64,000 nt of DNA, from assembly GCA_963678565.1 (NCBI GenBank), contig OY782875.1, forward strand, positions 868,001 to 932,000. Reading direction: 5' to 3'. Both the position numbers and the translations under genes were made by a program. Shown one piece after another: positions 33,921 to 42,330 of the stretch. How positions within the stretch are numbered: position 1 is the stretch's first letter; every line of letters begins with the position of its first letter. The notes below the pieces were generated by a model that was not told where the DNA came from, searched no databases, and saw only the letters and a program-made list of their open reading frames with translations. This DNA is from SKHV01 sp963678565. Lineage in GTDB: Bacteria > Bacteroidota > Bacteroidia > Bacteroidales > Prolixibacteraceae.

Positions 33921-34951
33921 GATTTGGATTTTACTTTCCAGGTGGTTAATCCCTGTTTGCTAAAATTAAAAGGTTTAACTGTTCCGCCAAAAGTATTCAA
34001 GGTTTTGATTACTTCGTGGCGGGTGTTGTTGGGGCAATAAAAGAACATAAAGCCACCGCCACCAGCTCCCGAAACTTTTCCTCCTGTTGAACCCGCCTTC
34101 ATTACTGCTTCATATATTTCATCAATGTGCGGATTAGATATTCCGTCGGCCATTTGTTTTTTATGGTTCCATCCAAAATCTAAAATTGGCCCAATTTCAT
34201 TCATGTTGGAGCGTAACAAAGCTTCCTTCATTAAAATTGCTTGCTCTTTGATTTTTTGCATGGCCGTAATTTTATCGAGCTGATTGTTTTTTACACTATC
34301 ACGTTGTTTGTCGATAATGCTGCTCGAAAAACGACTGGCACCAGTAAAATACAAAACCATTGAATAGGCAAGTTCGTTTAGTATCGAAGTTTTGATGCGC
34401 AATGGATTTACAATCACTTTATCGTCGGCATAGAACTCCATGAAATTTACGCCCCCGAATGTAGCCGCATATTGATCTTGTTTGCCTCCTGCTTGATTTA
34501 AGTCTATTCTTTCAATATCGTAGGCTAAACGAGCAATATCATATTCACCTAAAGGAAGTTTCAACCACTCTACAAACGATCCAATGATCGCAGTTACCAA
34601 TGTTGAAGAAGAGCCTAATCCCGATCCGGGAGGCGCGTCAACGTGTGTTGTTAAGGTAAACGACAAAGGTGTTTTTGAGTAATCTTTTACCACACGATTA
34701 TAGATGCCTGCTAAAAGCGAAAGCTCATGATCTAAAGACAACGATTCAGTTGCGTCGAATTCTAATTGAAGTTCTTTATCAACAGAATAAAAACGTATTT
34801 TATTGTCAGTTGCTGGCTCAAGTGTAGCGTATGCATACTGATTGATGGTTGCATTTAAAATTGCGCCTCCGTAAATATCTGAAAATGGCGAAACGTCGGA
34901 GCCTCCTCCAGCCAATCCAATTCTAAGTGGAGCTTTACTTCTAATGATCAT
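33917..34951 (-). CDS. hddA: D-glycero-alpha-D-manno-heptose 7-phosphate kinase HddA (GHMP kinase)
   Basis: A 344-residue GHMP-family kinase: N-terminal IIRSKAPLRIGLAGGGSDVS, the ATP-binding DAPPGSGLGSSSTLVTAI (about residues 105-122), and GSTGGKVSGAGGGGFMFFYC as motif 3. It phosphorylates heptose 7-phosphate at the anomeric carbon to the alpha-1,7-bisphosphate. It overlaps the glycosyltransferase by 11 bp. Together with gmhA, gmhB and hddC this gives the full GDP-heptose route, as used for S-layer or capsular glycans. Confidence 0.92.
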   Translation of the reverse strand: MIIRSKAPLRIGLAGGGSDVSPFSDIYGGAILNATINQYAYATLEPATDNKIRFYSVDKELQLEFDATESLSLDHELSLLAGIYNRVVKDYSKTPLSFTLTTHVDAPPGSGLGSSSTLVTAIIGSFVEWLKLPLGEYDIARLAYDIERIDLNQAGGKQDQYAATFGGVNFMEFYADDKVIVNPLRIKTSILNELAYSMVLYFTGASRFSSSIIDKQRDSVKNNQLDKITAMQKIKEQAILMKEALLRSNMNEIGPILDFGWNHKKQMADGISNPHIDEIYEAVMKAGSTGGKVSGAGGGGFMFFYCPNNTRHEVIKTLNTFGGTVKPFNFSKQGLTTWKVKSKS

Positions 34952-36083
34952 TCAAAAGGTTTTTGTAGAGGCTTATAATGTTTTGATACATGCATTCCCA
35001 CGCATATTTTTTCTTTTCCTCAATTATGTTCTGTTCAAAAGTATTCAAAATGTCAGAACTAAAAAAATCAATTAAATGGTCGGCAATGTCTTGTGGATCG
35101 GGCTGTGTAACGTATCCAATTTTATTATGTGGAATTATTTCGCCTAGTCCTCCCACATCGGTTACCAGCATTGGCTTTTCGAAATGGAATCCAATTTGAG
35201 TTACTCCGCTTTGTGTGGCTGTTTTATAAGGAAGCGCAACAATGTCGCAGGCACCAAAATAGTAACCCACTTCTTCGTCGGCAATAAATTCAGTTTTTAA
35301 TTCGATGTGTTCCGATAAGCTTAACTCGTTAATTAAATCGAGATATGGTTTGCTATCGGAATAAAATTCACCAGCTACTAATAATTTCGTTTTCTTATTC
35401 CTGAACCGATTATCCGCAAAGGCTTTCAAAAGCAAATCGAGTCCTTTGTAATCACGAATAAAACCAAAAAACAGAATGTATCGATAGTCTTCCGATAGTT
35501 GTAGCTTTTTTATGGATTCTTCACGAGTTCTTTTTGCACCAAAATTATCGAAGATTGGATGCGGTGAAATGGTTTTTGGAATCTTATTGTTGAAAAGGGC
35601 AATGTCGTTGTAAACGCTTTCCGACATGGCAATAAATGCATCGTTCGGCTTTACAAAATACTTCGTAAAAACTTGATCGCCAATGCGTTTTTCATGCGGA
35701 ATTAAATTATCGAGAATGGTAATCACCTTGGTGTGTTTATTTTGTTTTGCAATTCGGGCGATGGTTCCCAAACATGGCGCCATAAAAGGAAGCCAATACT
35801 TAAACAATACAATGTCGGGCTTTGCTTTTTTGATTTTGGTCCCAATTTTAATCCAATTCAAAGGATTAATAGAGTTGACTGTTTCGTTAATGACCAAATC
35901 TTTCGGTGCAGGGGAAGAGGAATATTGAGTTTTTCCAGGAAATAGCAATTTGGGATATTGTAATTTAAAGGTTTCGATAGTTACCTCGTTTCCTTGTTGC
36001 TGAAATTCATGTGCTAATCGTTCGTTAAAACTTGCTAAACCTCCACGTAAAGGATGCGCACTTCCGACTAATATTATTTTCAT
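34941..36083 (-). CDS. GT4-family glycosyltransferase
   Basis: A 380-residue GT-B glycosyltransferase. The N-terminal domain begins MKIILVGSAHPLRGGLASFN (nucleotide-free acceptor side). The C-terminal domain carries ILFFGFIRDYKGLDLLLKAF, LLVAGEFY, and the donor-site stretch YFGACDIVALPYKTATQSGV followed by PMLVTDVGGLGEII. It is embedded in the GDP-heptose operon (4-bp overlap with miaA, 11-bp overlap with hddA), so heptose or a heptose-bearing acceptor is a reasonable substrate guess, no more. Confidence 0.9.
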   Translation of the reverse strand: MKIILVGSAHPLRGGLASFNERLAHEFQQQGNEVTIETFKLQYPKLLFPGKTQYSSSPAPKDLVINETVNSINPLNWIKIGTKIKKAKPDIVLFKYWLPFMAPCLGTIARIAKQNKHTKVITILDNLIPHEKRIGDQVFTKYFVKPNDAFIAMSESVYNDIALFNNKIPKTISPHPIFDNFGAKRTREESIKKLQLSEDYRYILFFGFIRDYKGLDLLLKAFADNRFRNKKTKLLVAGEFYSDSKPYLDLINELSLSEHIELKTEFIADEEVGYYFGACDIVALPYKTATQSGVTQIGFHFEKPMLVTDVGGLGEIIPHNKIGYVTQPDPQDIADHLIDFFSSDILNTFEQNIIEEKKKYAWECMYQNIISLYKNLLNDH

Positions 36084-36982
36084 TCTTGGTTTTGTAATTT
36101 AATGTATTGAATGATTTGATCGGTGTTGTTGGGTTCAAACCACTCAATGGTTTCGTCGCGGCGAAACCATGTTAGTTGTTTTTTTGCATATCTTCTGGAA
36201 TTCCGCTTGATTAACTCAACTGCTTTTTTCAAGGATATGTCGCCATCAAAATAAGAAAACAATTCTTTATAGCCTACTGTATTTAGCGAATTTAACTTTC
36301 GGTAGGGATATACCGATTTTGCTTCTTGCTCAAGTCCTTCTTCCATCATCAAATCCACCCGTTTGTTAATTCGTTCGTATAAATAGGCTCGATCGTAATT
36401 TAAGCCAATTTTGATAATCTTGAAATTTCGTTTTTTATTTTGGTTAGTATGGAACGAAGAAAATGGTTTTCCGGTGGTGCGATAAACTTCTAATGCATGC
36501 AAAATTCGTTTTGCATTGGCTTGATCAACTTTCTCAAAGTAATCCGGATCAACTTTTTGTAGTTCTTTTTGAATGTATTCTAATCCGAATTCTTTAAATT
36601 CCTCTATGGCTTTTTCTCGAATTGTAGGATCAACATCAGGAATGTCGTCAATTCCATTACAAACTGCATCGATGTACATCATCGAGCCACCAGTTAAAAC
36701 TACAGTGTTGTGTTTTTGATGTAGTTTTTCGATTTTTTGAATCGCTTGTTTTTCATATAAACTTGCGCTGTAGTAATCGTGAATCGACTGTGTTTTTATG
36801 AAATGGTGCTTAACAATTTGTAATTCTTCAGGAGTAGGAGCAGCTGTGCCAATGGTAAGTTCAGAAAATATTTGTCGCGAATCGGCGGAAATGATTTCAG
36901 TATTGAAGTGTTGGGCTATATTTATGCTGGTGGATGTTTTTCCGACTGCTGTTGGTCCTAAAATGACAATTAATGTCTTCAT
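36080..36982 (-). CDS. miaA: tRNA dimethylallyltransferase MiaA
   Basis: Adds an isopentenyl group to A37 of tRNAs reading UNN codons. The 300-residue protein (ATG at 36982) has the P-loop ILGPTAVGKTSTSINIA, SADSRQIFSELTIGTA, LTGGSMMYIDAVCNG, NAKRILHALEVYRTTG and the tRNA-binding KRNSRRYAKKQLTWFRRD. It is the first gene of the heptose operon and overlaps the glycosyltransferase by 4 bp. The link to sugar genes looks like operon convenience, not function. Confidence 0.96.
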   Translation of the reverse strand: MKTLIVILGPTAVGKTSTSINIAQHFNTEIISADSRQIFSELTIGTAAPTPEELQIVKHHFIKTQSIHDYYSASLYEKQAIQKIEKLHQKHNTVVLTGGSMMYIDAVCNGIDDIPDVDPTIREKAIEEFKEFGLEYIQKELQKVDPDYFEKVDQANAKRILHALEVYRTTGKPFSSFHTNQNKKRNFKIIKIGLNYDRAYLYERINKRVDLMMEEGLEQEAKSVYPYRKLNSLNTVGYKELFSYFDGDISLKKAVELIKRNSRRYAKKQLTWFRRDETIEWFEPNNTDQIIQYIKLQNQE

Positions 36983-37040
36983 CAATGTTTAAATCTAATC
37001 TGTTCAAGGGCCAAAAGTAACAGAAAGGCAGGAATAAAAA

Positions 37041-37059
37041 AAGAGGACTAAGTCCTCTT
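37041..37059 (-). terminator. Terminator of the small gene upstream of miaA
   Basis: AAGAGGACT-A-AGTCCTCTT followed on the minus strand by TTTTTTATT. The stem overlaps the stop codon of the 59-codon gene, so that gene has its own transcript end. Confidence 0.8.
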
Positions 37060-37237
37060 ATAATCTATCTTCAATTTCTCCATAAATTTCTAAATAGTCA
37101 TTCAAATTTCCTTTTCCTATCTCAATTTCAACCGTTCTTTCAATTTCATCAATTGATTGAAGTAGATTTTGTGAACTTTGGGTCGATTTTTTTTCTTTCC
37201 CATTTTTCACCTTTGTAACATTGATCAGGTTTTCCAT
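37058..37237 (-). CDS. Small protein of unknown function (59 aa)
   Basis: ATG at 37237 gives MENLINVTKVKNGKEKKSTQ, a Lys-rich N-terminus, then a predicted amphipathic acidic helix (LLQSIDEIERTVEIEIG) and GNLNDYLEIYGEIEDRL. I do not recognise the family. Support for a real gene is the compact frame that ends exactly at an intrinsic terminator and the lack of any competing frame. No clear promoter or Shine-Dalgarno site is visible. Confidence 0.5.
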   Translation of the reverse strand: MENLINVTKVKNGKEKKSTQSSQNLLQSIDEIERTVEIEIGKGNLNDYLEIYGEIEDRL

Positions 37238-37548
37238 ATTCAATATAATTGATTAATAATAAGATTTAAATATTATGTTGCAGATCATAGCTTAGTGCGA
37301 TCATCCGTAATACAAACTAAATAGGAAATCTTAGCATTTTAAATGTAGAAAGCAATTACTTACCCACAAATATTACGTTTATGCTTTGGAGTTTTTAAAT
37401 GTTAAAAAATATTAAATCCCCCTTTTTGCAGGGATTGAAACCAAGTAGATTTTTTGAATTATGAATTTGCAGAGTCGAAAAATACAGAAAATAGGCATAA
37501 AAAAGGAGCGCGTATGCACTCCTTTTAAATATATGCTTGAATATTTAA
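37238..37548. other. Intergenic stretch without a gene
   Basis: This 311-bp AT-rich gap between the small gene and gapA contains the gapA terminator at its right end and one isolated hairpin-like segment at 37415-37436 (AATCCC ... GGGATT, continuing TGAAAC). No reading frame or promoter of note was seen. Confidence 0.6.
37501..37526 (-). terminator. Terminator after gapA
   Basis: Stem AAAAGGAG / CTCCTTTT plus two inner G-C pairs, followed on the minus strand by TTTTTTATG. It lies 22 bp beyond the gapA stop. Confidence 0.85.
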
Positions 37549-38562
37549 TTAAGCATTGTCAACAGATGACATGTGTTGGATCAATTCAACAACTTTAGTT
37601 GAGTAACCCATTTCGTTGTCGTACCATGATACAACTTTTACGAATTTGTCAGTTAATGCGATACCAGCGTTAGCATCGAAAACTGAAGTTTGAGCTTCAC
37701 CGATGAAGTCGTTAGAAACAACCATGTCTTCAGTATATCCTAAGATACCTTTCATTGGACCTTCAGAAGCAGCTTTCATTGCAGCACAGATCTCTTCGTA
37801 AGAAGCACCTTTTTCTAAGTTAACAGTTAAGTCAACAACTGAAACGTCAGGAGTTGGAACACGGAAAGCCATACCTGTTAATTTACCGTTCAATTCAGGA
37901 ATTACTTTACCTACAGCTTTAGCAGCACCAGTTGAAGAAGGAATGATGTTTTGACCAGCACCACGTCCACCACGCCAGTCTTTCATAGAAGGACCGTCAA
38001 CAGTTTTTTGAGTTGCAGTAGTAGCGTGAACAGTTGTCATTAAACCGTCAACGATGCCGAAGTTATCATTCAATACTTTAGCGATAGGAGCTAAACAGTT
38101 GGTAGTACATGATGCGTTAGAAACGAAAGTCATGTCTGAAGTATATTTTTCGTTGTTTACACCCATAACGAACATTGGAGTATCGTCTTTAGAAGGCGCA
38201 GACATTACAACTTTTTTAGCACCAGCGTCGATGTGGCCTTGAGCTTTTTCTTTAGTTAAGAATAAACCTGTAGATTCAACTACGTACTCAGCACCAATTG
38301 CATCCCATTTCAAGTCAGCAGGGTTACGCTCTGCAGTTACACGAATTGATTTTCCGTTTACTACTAAAGCACCGTCTTTTACTTCAACAGTACCGTCGAA
38401 ACGTCCGTGAGTAGAGTCATACTTTAACATGTAAGCCATATAGTCAACGTCAATAAGGTCGTTGATTCCAACTACCTCAACATTTTCGTTTGCAGCAGCA
38501 ACACGGAAAACAAAACGTCCAATACGACCGAATCCGTTGATACCAATTTTAATTGTAGACAT
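37549..38562 (-). CDS. gapA: Glyceraldehyde-3-phosphate dehydrogenase (type I)
   Basis: Glycolytic enzyme oxidising glyceraldehyde 3-phosphate with NAD. The 337-residue protein has the Rossmann start IKIGINGFGRIGR, an Asp at D35 (NAD preference), the catalytic SNASCTTNC with C152, and WYDNEMGYSTKVVEL at the end. Its codon use looks highly biased (many GCT, GTT and AAC codons), as expected of an abundant protein. A -7-like TTATTTTG lies about 70 bp upstream with TTG elements 17 and 20 bp further, a weak promoter candidate. Confidence 0.98.
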   Translation of the reverse strand: MSTIKIGINGFGRIGRFVFRVAAANENVEVVGINDLIDVDYMAYMLKYDSTHGRFDGTVEVKDGALVVNGKSIRVTAERNPADLKWDAIGAEYVVESTGLFLTKEKAQGHIDAGAKKVVMSAPSKDDTPMFVMGVNNEKYTSDMTFVSNASCTTNCLAPIAKVLNDNFGIVDGLMTTVHATTATQKTVDGPSMKDWRGGRGAGQNIIPSSTGAAKAVGKVIPELNGKLTGMAFRVPTPDVSVVDLTVNLEKGASYEEICAAMKAASEGPMKGILGYTEDMVVSNDFIGEAQTSVFDANAGIALTDKFVKVVSWYDNEMGYSTKVVELIQHMSSVDNA

Positions 38563-38717
38563 AATAAATCGTTTTAATTATTAGATATTAAATTATATTC
38601 TATTGTACTCCTATTTTTTTTGAGTGTCACAAAATAAATACTTCTTATTAAAAACAACAAGTATATAATTCGGATTTTGGCAAATATTACCAAGAAGTAA
38701 ATTTTGGGTAACAAATG

Positions 38718-38966
38718 TCAGGAATTAGGTTTTGATAATTTTGTATGATTTTCAGTGTTCGAAATTAAATTGTTTGAATTACAGCTAGTTGCAGTGTTTG
38801 CTGGGATTGGCTGCTTTTCGTTTCTGATTTGATTTTGACCATAGGCCGGACAATTGCATGTGCCACAACTAGTACTTAAAATGATTATAAATAGTATCAG
38901 CGTAAAACACCATATTCGGTTTTTTGAAACTTTTGACGTTAATGTTTGAAATTCAGCTGTTCGCAT
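38718..38966 (-). CDS. Small putative lipoprotein with CGTCNCPAYG motif
   Basis: An 82-residue protein from ATG 38966. A hydrophobic segment (WCFTLILFIIILSTSC, about 19-34) ends in a lipobox-like STSC, so the mature protein would start at C34 with CGTCNCPAYG, a short Cys-rich motif seen in small Bacteroidota lipoproteins. The rest is polar and Asn/Ser-rich. The N-terminal part before the hydrophobic stretch is long for a signal peptide, so a later start is possible. Function unknown. Confidence 0.6.
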   Translation of the reverse strand: MRTAEFQTLTSKVSKNRIWCFTLILFIIILSTSCGTCNCPAYGQNQIRNEKQPIPANTATSCNSNNLISNTENHTKLSKPNS

Positions 38967-39098
38967 ATTTCTTTGATAAAATCAATTCATAAAAATGAAC
39001 TGAAGAAATTAAATCTTATTGCATCTGAACGTCAAATATATGATTATTCCATGGGCATTTTACTAATTTTGCACACCAAATAATAAAAGTTAAATACC

Positions 39099-39839
39099 AT
39101 GAAAGCAATTATTGAACACCGCTCAATTCGAAAGTATAAAAATGAACCAATTGCTGAGGAATTGTTAAACGAAGTAATTGAAGCTGGTTGTCGGGCATCA
39201 ACTACCGGAAATATGCAAGTTTATTCAATTATAAATACAGTTGATCCGGAAGTAAAGAAAGCACTGGCACCAACACATTTTAATCAGCCAATGGTAACTC
39301 AGGCTCCAAATGTTTTAACTTTTTGTGCCGATTTTAATCGCTTTAACAAATGGTGTCGTCAGAATAATGCTGTGCCCGGGTACGATAACTTTTTATCGTT
39401 TATGACTGCTGCCATTGATGCTTTGTTGGTTGCTCAAAATGTAACGATTGCTGCCGAAGATAAAGGCTTAGGAATTTGTTATTTGGGAACGGTAACCTAC
39501 AATGCCGACCAAATTATTGAGGTGCTAAATCTTCCAAAAGGTGTGGTTCCGGTTGCAACAATTACGATGGGGTGGCCCGATGAAATGCCTGAAAAAGCTG
39601 ATCGTTTACCTTTAGACGCTGTTTTGCATCAAGATACTTATAACGATTATTCTGAGGAGAAGATTACTGAATTGTATGCATTGAAAGAATCTTTAGAAGA
39701 AAACAAGCAGTTTGTAAAAGAGAACGAAAAAGAGTCGTTGGCACAAGTGTTTACCGATGTGCGTTACAAAAAAGCCGATAATGAATTCTTTTCAGGAAAA
39801 TTCTTGGAAGTAATTAGAAAGCAAGGATTTGAATTTTAA
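39099..39839 (+). CDS. NfsA-like nitroreductase
   Basis: A 246-residue FMN-dependent oxidoreductase of the nitroreductase superfamily with an NfsA/FRP-type C-terminal extension. Pieces: IEHRSIRKYKNEPI (FMN phosphate), EAGCRASTTGNMQVYS, AAIDALLVAQNVTIAAEDKG, GICYLGTVTYN and TMGWPDEMPEKADRLP. Likely uses NAD(P)H on quinones or nitro compounds; the true substrate is unknown. A TAATTTTG (-7-like) at 39064-39071 lies 27 bp before the ATG. Confidence 0.88.
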   Translation: MKAIIEHRSIRKYKNEPIAEELLNEVIEAGCRASTTGNMQVYSIINTVDPEVKKALAPTHFNQPMVTQAPNVLTFCADFNRFNKWCRQNNAVPGYDNFLSFMTAAIDALLVAQNVTIAAEDKGLGICYLGTVTYNADQIIEVLNLPKGVVPVATITMGWPDEMPEKADRLPLDAVLHQDTYNDYSEEKITELYALKESLEENKQFVKENEKESLAQVFTDVRYKKADNEFFSGKFLEVIRKQGFEF

Positions 39840-39860
39840 TTGAGAATGGATAATTGACAG

Positions 39861-40907
39861 TTAATTTGATTCTTTAGTTAGGATCGCTTTGAGTTGATTG
39901 TAAACTTGTTCAACTTCAACATATTTCATGCATCTCACATCGTTGTAGATGCATTTTTTATTTCCATATACCGAGCAAGGGCGACACGCAATTTTATCGC
40001 CTGAATATTCAATGATATTTTCTCTGGGTTGCATGTATGGAGCAAAACCCAATGAAGAATGGGTGCCTCCCCAAATTGAAATTGTTGGAATACCGCATAA
40101 GGCTGCCATGTGCATATTGGCCGAATCCATACTGATCATGGCATTTAATTCTCCAATTAATCCAATCTCACTATCAAGTTTGAAGTGCTTTGCGGCAACA
40201 AATACATTGCTGAATTTTTGGGCTAAACTGTTTAATTGATCTATTTCAGTTTTTCCGCCACCAAATAAAATAAAATTGGCTTTGAGGTTTTCGTTTGAGA
40301 AGGAAATTAACTGTTCAACTTTATCGATTCCCCAAACCTTTTGCTGATGTTGGGCAAAAGGAGCGATTCCCACCAATTTGATTTGTGGATCTGCTTCGTC
40401 AAGAAGCTTTTCAAAAAGTGCTTGATCTAGCTCTTGTTTTAGTACCGGAGTGTTAGGGCGTTCAACGTTGAAACCTGCATTTTCAAATGCCAATTCGTAA
40501 CGATCAATGGTACTTGGCAATGCTTTTTTTCGCTTACTTTTAACTTGTTGTTTCTTTTCTTTTGTTCCTTTATCAAACGACTTTACAGGAAGGCCACTCA
40601 GCCTGAAAAAGAAATTAAGTAAATAGCTGCGCAACACCTGATGTAGATCAATTACAATATCGGGTGCGACTTCTTCTTTTATTTCTTTGTACAAAGAGAA
40701 TAATCCGCTCACCCCTTTGTGCTTGCCTTTCAGATCAGCCTCAATCAGGTGCAGGTTTTCAATATCTTTAAAGAATGGAAAGAGAAACTTTCGGGTAAGC
40801 AAGTAAATTTCAACCTCCTTGTTGGCAGCTAAAAGGCCCTTCAGAACTGGGAGCAACATGATTACATCGCCCATGGCCGAAAAACGGTAGATCAAAATTT
40901 TCTTCAT
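39861..40907 (-). CDS. GT9-family glycosyltransferase (heptosyltransferase-like)
   Basis: A 348-residue GT-B enzyme of family 9 (ADP-heptose:LPS heptosyltransferase type), started at the ATG 40907. It has ILIYRFSAMGDVIMLLPVLK at the N-terminus, DIVIDLHQVLRS, a donor domain with IKLVGIAPFAQHQQKVWG, the MISMDSANMHMAALCGIPTI motif and IWGGTHSSLGFAPY. A C-terminal Cys cluster (IACRPCSVYGNKKCIYNDVRC) is common in Bacteroidota homologues. It probably adds a sugar to the lipopolysaccharide core. It follows the DUF6165 gene by 13 bp. Confidence 0.92.
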   Translation of the reverse strand: MKKILIYRFSAMGDVIMLLPVLKGLLAANKEVEIYLLTRKFLFPFFKDIENLHLIEADLKGKHKGVSGLFSLYKEIKEEVAPDIVIDLHQVLRSYLLNFFFRLSGLPVKSFDKGTKEKKQQVKSKRKKALPSTIDRYELAFENAGFNVERPNTPVLKQELDQALFEKLLDEADPQIKLVGIAPFAQHQQKVWGIDKVEQLISFSNENLKANFILFGGGKTEIDQLNSLAQKFSNVFVAAKHFKLDSEIGLIGELNAMISMDSANMHMAALCGIPTISIWGGTHSSLGFAPYMQPRENIIEYSGDKIACRPCSVYGNKKCIYNDVRCMKYVEVEQVYNQLKAILTKESN

Positions 40908-40920
40908 TGTGAAAGCTCTA

Positions 40921-41295
40921 CTATGCGTAATCTTCGTACGATTTTTCTTCAATCAAATTCGAGCCGGTAGCCTCGTTAATTCGGCGTTTTACGTCCGAAC
41001 GTTTGTCGTTGGTAAAGTAAACAGCACGAGCCACATCAATAAAGTCTTCGTTAAAGGTTTTGGCTTTTTCCAACTCACGAATTCGATCTTCAATGTCCCA
41101 CAATTTCTTGTTGATATCTAACAACTCTTGATACAGCTTGTCTTCTTTCGAAATTATTTTAGAAACCGCTAAATCTAAAACTTCAAATTCATTTTTTAAG
41201 TTTTTCAGTTTTGCAGCATCTTTTATACGCTCCAGTTTTATCTCGATTATCGTTAGTTTATCTACAATTTCTCCGTTGGATACCTCAATTTTCAT
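40921..41295 (-). CDS. DUF6165-family protein
   Basis: A 124-residue cytosolic protein beginning MKIEVSNGEIVDKLTIIEIK. Long charged helices (about 10-80) suggest a coiled coil, followed by INKKLWDIEDRIRELE and VYFTNDKRSDVKRRINEATG. From memory this matches DUF6165, often encoded next to LPS or capsule glycosyltransferases; its activity is not known to me. It is co-directional with the GT9 gene immediately downstream. Confidence 0.8.
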   Translation of the reverse strand: MKIEVSNGEIVDKLTIIEIKLERIKDAAKLKNLKNEFEVLDLAVSKIISKEDKLYQELLDINKKLWDIEDRIRELEKAKTFNEDFIDVARAVYFTNDKRSDVKRRINEATGSNLIEEKSYEDYA

Positions 41296-41336
41296 CTTTC
41301 AATAGTATTTAAAGTAATTTCTTTGTTCTTCTAAAT

Positions 41337-42119
41337 TTATTTCTCGTCTGAAAAGTGTTTTACTTCTCTAGATAAACCTTGCATGGTTGGCATAATCAGC
41401 ATGTCGTCGATATTTACATGAGCAGGTCGGGTTGCCATAAATAAAATTGCTTCAGCAATATCTTCGGCATACAAAGGGATGGTGTCGTTGTATACTTGGG
41501 CAGCTCTTTCTTCGTCGCCATGGAATCGTACAATTGAGAAATCGGTTTCTACAGCGCCAGGGCAAATTGAACTAACTTTGATTCCGTATTTCAAAAAGTC
41601 GAGTCGCATGCCTTGGGTCAACGCTAAAACTGCGCTTTTTGTGGCACAATATACATTCCCATTTTTGTAGGCTTCTTTTCCGGCAATCGAAGATACATTA
41701 ATAATATGTCCCGATTTTTTTTCAATCATTCCCTTGGAAACAGCTTTCGACATGTACAACAATCCTTTCACATTGGTGTCGATCATTCGATCCCAGTCGT
41801 CGGTGCTGCCACTTGCAATATCTTCTAATCCGGCAGCCAATCCCGCATTGTTAACCAATACATCGATTTTTTTCCAGTCTTCAGGCAATTGATCAAATGC
41901 TTTCTCAACTTCCAATTTATTTTGAATATCAAAAGCCATGGCATAAACTTCAATTTCATTTGCTTTCAATAATTCTGCTTCGAGTTTGTCGAGTAGCTTT
42001 TCTCGCCGACCGGTAATGATGATGTTAAAATCGTTGGCCGCTAGCAATTTGGCAGTTGCCATCCCAATTCCTGAAGTGGCTCCTGTTATTAATGCAAGCT
42101 TTTTATTTGCTGTTTCCAT
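41337..42119 (-). CDS. SDR-family NAD(P)-dependent oxidoreductase (YdfG-like)
   Basis: A 260-residue classical short-chain dehydrogenase: cofactor loop LITGATSGIGMATAKLLA, structural NNAG, catalytic Ser in INVSSIAGKEA and YxxxK in VYCATKSAV, then ICPGAVETDFS. The C-terminal VNIDDMLIMPTMQ resembles YdfG-type 3-hydroxy acid dehydrogenases, which reduce malonic semialdehyde or oxidise serine/threonine. The substrate is not fixed by sequence. Confidence 0.9.
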   Translation of the reverse strand: METANKKLALITGATSGIGMATAKLLAANDFNIIITGRREKLLDKLEAELLKANEIEVYAMAFDIQNKLEVEKAFDQLPEDWKKIDVLVNNAGLAAGLEDIASGSTDDWDRMIDTNVKGLLYMSKAVSKGMIEKKSGHIINVSSIAGKEAYKNGNVYCATKSAVLALTQGMRLDFLKYGIKVSSICPGAVETDFSIVRFHGDEERAAQVYNDTIPLYAEDIAEAILFMATRPAHVNIDDMLIMPTMQGLSREVKHFSDEK

Positions 42120-42330
42120 GCTAGGTATTTTAGTTTGTGTTTCTTTTAAACGTACAAATGGCTTGAAATTATTGCGAATATAGGAATTTTTAAGAGTTTC
42201 GAATTAGCGATTAATTAAGCTTTTTACAGTTAATTTCAAAGCTTTAATTATTTTTGCGACTTCAAACAAGTTTTTTAGCTGCCAAAAATTTTATATTATT
42301 GGTAGTTATTGAAACAGAAAAATATAGGTT

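Noticed and set aside
37411..37442. Segment ending GCAGGGATTGAAAC that resembles the 3' end of some CRISPR repeats
   Set aside because: It occurs once; no second copy, no spacer periodicity and no cas gene in the window.
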